7,421 bases of DNA. Origin: Actinomycetes bacterium (lineage in GTDB: Bacteria; Actinomycetota; Actinomycetes; Mycobacteriales; Micromonosporaceae). The stretch's first letter is position 1. Every line of letters starts with the position of its first letter. The translations under genes were made by a program, and so were the position numbers. Below the pieces are notes generated by a model. It was given only the letters and a program-made list of their open reading frames with translations, did not search any database and was not told the origin of the DNA. The DNA lies in the NCBI GenBank assembly GCA_023437285.1, contig JAEZGP010000358.1, positions 1 to 7,421 on the forward strand, read 5' to 3'. Shown piece after piece: positions 6,303-7,421 of this stretch.

Positions 6303-7040
6303 ATGCCCTCTCGCCCGAAGCAGCGCAACCCATGGCTGCCGCACGCGCCGTCGCCGGCCGCGACCGGACGCGTCTTCCTGATCCCGTACTCGGGCTGTGG
6401 CGCCAGCATGTACCGCCAGTGGCCGCGGCGGCGCGGGAGCGTGGAGTTCCTGCCGGTCGAGCTGCCGGGCCACGAGACACGGTTCGCCGAACCCAACTTC
6501 GAGACGTACCAGGAACTGGCCAAGCTGATGGTGATGGGCCTCGACCCGTACCTCGATGTGCCGTTCGCCTTCTTCGGCCATTGCGGTTCGGCGCTGGCCG
6601 CGTACGAGGTGTCGGCGGAGCTGGTCCGGGCCGGTCGCAGCACGCCGGCGCACCTGTTCGTCTCCTCCGAGGTGGCTCCCCAGGACGGGCCTGCCGGCAG
6701 GTTCCTGTCGATGGACGACGCCGAACTGGGTGCCGAGCTGGAGGCGCTGATCCGGCAGCTGGGCGGCCAGCCCTCCGCCGAGCTGATCGAGCTCTACCTG
6801 GAGGTGCTCCGCGCGGACGTGGAGACCAACAAGCGGTACGTCGTGCCCGACCCGTTGCGCCTGCCCTGTCCCATCACCGCGATCGGTTGGACCGAGGACG
6901 ACGAGATCCCGTTCTCGACGATGGGCGGCTGGAGCGCGTGCGGTGACACGAGGCCGGTGCTCCTGGACGGCCGCCACCACCGGTTCATCGAGGCCCCGGC
7001 CGAGCTGGTCGAGCTGATGGCCGAGGGTGTGGGCGGGTGA
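6303..7040 (+). CDS. Type II thioesterase-like alpha/beta hydrolase with Cys nucleophile (possible aminoacyltransferase)
   Basis: A 245-aa protein with the full layout of the type II thioesterases that accompany NRPS systems: RVFLIPYSGCGASMYRQW near residues 23-40, ELPGHETRF, the nucleophile elbow FFGHCGSALAAYE around 90-102, a lid region, CPITAIGWTEDDEIP with the candidate catalytic Asp199 or Asp200, and DGRHHRF with His225 or His226. The usual GHSMG is GHCGS, so the nucleophile is Cys94 and the last Gly is Ser96. Ordinary editing thioesterases use Ser. Cys is found in SyrC and CmaE, which transfer aminoacyl groups between carrier proteins, and in the ObiF thioesterase domain. It could therefore shuttle the oxidised amino acid to another PCP, or release it. 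The ATG is 10 nt after the P450 stop with AAGGAAG (6292-6298) as ribosome site. It is the last gene of the plus-strand group. Confidence 0.9.
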   Translation: MPSRPKQRNPWLPHAPSPAATGRVFLIPYSGCGASMYRQWPRRRGSVEFLPVELPGHETRFAEPNFETYQELAKLMVMGLDPYLDVPFAFFGHCGSALAAYEVSAELVRAGRSTPAHLFVSSEVAPQDGPAGRFLSMDDAELGAELEALIRQLGGQPSAELIELYLEVLRADVETNKRYVVPDPLRLPCPITAIGWTEDDEIPFSTMGGWSACGDTRPVLLDGRHHRFIEAPAELVELMAEGVGG

Positions 7041-7047
7041 CGGCCGG

Positions 7048-7421
7048 TTAGAGCGGTAGCACGGGCACCGTGTGGCGCCGCCACGCGGCCAGCTCCCCCG
7101 GCCCCGGCGCCGCGCCGGACACGACGACGAGGCGCAGGCAACCCGGCAGGTCACGGCCGGCGCGGTCCAGCTCCTGTGCCCACCGCCGCCAGGTAACGGT
7201 CGGCATTTCGAGTACGCTCACGCGCTGCCCGGCCACGACCGGGTCGATGTCCCCGACGCCGGATCCGGCCATGACCACCGCGCCGCCGGCCAACCAGGTC
7301 GCGACCAGAACCGTCAGCGGCAGTGCCGACACCGGCAGCAACCGGTCCCCGGCGCCGAGGCCGAGCCGGTCCGCCAGCTCACGGGCCGAGGCCAGCAGGG
7401 CCGCCGGTCCCGGTCCGGGGC
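7048..7421 (-). CDS. C-terminal end of a protein with a truncated, degenerate adenylation domain (starts beyond right edge)
   Basis: The minus strand is open from the right edge to a TAA at 7048-7050, giving 123 codons with strong actinomycete codon bias. The sequence follows the middle of an NRPS adenylation domain: SARELADRLGLGAGDRLLP (the segment after the A3 loop), WLAGGAVVMAG, VSVLEMPTVTWRRW, then CLRLVVVSGAAPGPGELAAWRRH, which matches the strand around the GGE motif. It ends six residues after WRRHT, before the expected NxYGPTE, so the A5-A10 motifs and the C-terminal subdomain with the catalytic Lys are absent. The A4 Asp that binds the substrate amino group is not seen: the segment reads SALPLTVLVATW. 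It is therefore unlikely to be a working amino-acid-activating domain. It may be a decaying gene or a structural remnant at the end of a larger NRPS. It converges with the thioesterase gene, 7 nt between stops. Confidence 0.65.
   Translation of the reverse strand, partial: PGPGPAALLASARELADRLGLGAGDRLLPVSALPLTVLVATWLAGGAVVMAGSGVGDIDPVVAGQRVSVLEMPTVTWRRWAQELDRAGRDLPGCLRLVVVSGAAPGPGELAAWRRHTVPVLPL

Noticed and set aside
463..6643. Several long open frames on the minus strand (for example 463-1716, 3075-4877, 5009-6643) and in other plus frames
   Set aside because: They lie antisense or out of frame to genes with clear domain motifs, encode Arg/Gly/Val/Asp-rich sequence without recognisable motifs, and are expected in DNA of this GC content.
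7041..7095. A bidirectional terminator between the convergent genes
   Set aside because: Short GC hairpins such as GTGGC-GCC-GCCAC occur just inside the end of the minus-strand gene, but there is no T-run and the stems are too short to be distinguished from background at this GC content.
1..7421. The plus-strand operon as an insertion splitting one minus-strand A-domain gene
   Set aside because: The right fragment (5' side on the minus strand) ends in the middle of an A domain, but the left fragment begins with its own ATG and the N-terminal A1-A2 motifs, so the two do not join into one domain. No flanking repeats or transposase are seen.

Overview
The window is very GC-rich with strong G/C bias at third codon positions, GTG/ATG starts and GAGGAG-type ribosome sites, so it most likely comes from an actinomycete chromosome. 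All identifiable genes belong to nonribosomal peptide (NRPS) metabolism. I see no tRNA, rRNA, CRISPR array or insertion sequence.

Layout. (i) 1-392, minus strand: the first 130 codons of a gene starting with an NRPS adenylation (A) domain, running off the left edge. (ii) 393-642: divergent regulatory region with a palindromic TCACGTGA box, a candidate promoter for the minus-strand gene, and a candidate promoter for the plus-strand operon whose -35/-10 span is covered by a 28-bp imperfect palindrome. (iii) 643-3045, plus: an 800-aa protein with a short remnant of a condensation (C) domain, a complete A domain and a carrier domain (PCP). (iv) 3046-3224: a gap with a second copy of the TCACGTGA box and a candidate internal promoter. 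(v) 3225-5012, plus: a 595-aa A-PCP didomain protein with a valine-like specificity code. (vi) 5024-6292, plus: a cytochrome P450. (vii) 6303-7040, plus: a type II thioesterase-like alpha/beta hydrolase whose nucleophile is Cys instead of Ser. (viii) 7048-7421, minus, convergent: the end of a gene with a degenerate A domain that stops before the YGPTE motif.

How the genes may work together (inference). Free-standing A-PCP proteins next to a P450 and a small hydrolase are the classical arrangement for oxidising an amino acid while it is tethered to a carrier protein, as in the NovH/NovI and BpsD/OxyD/Bhp systems. Here there are two such didomains, no functional C domain, and a hydrolase with Cys in the GxSxG position. 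Cys at that position is known in aminoacyltransferases that move aminoacyl groups between carrier proteins (SyrC, CmaE) and in the beta-lactone-forming thioesterase domain of ObiF. The best reading is a cassette that loads branched-chain amino acids (Val-like and possibly Leu-like codes), oxidises at least one on the carrier, and passes the product by thioester exchange to an NRPS encoded outside the window. Simple hydrolytic release remains possible.
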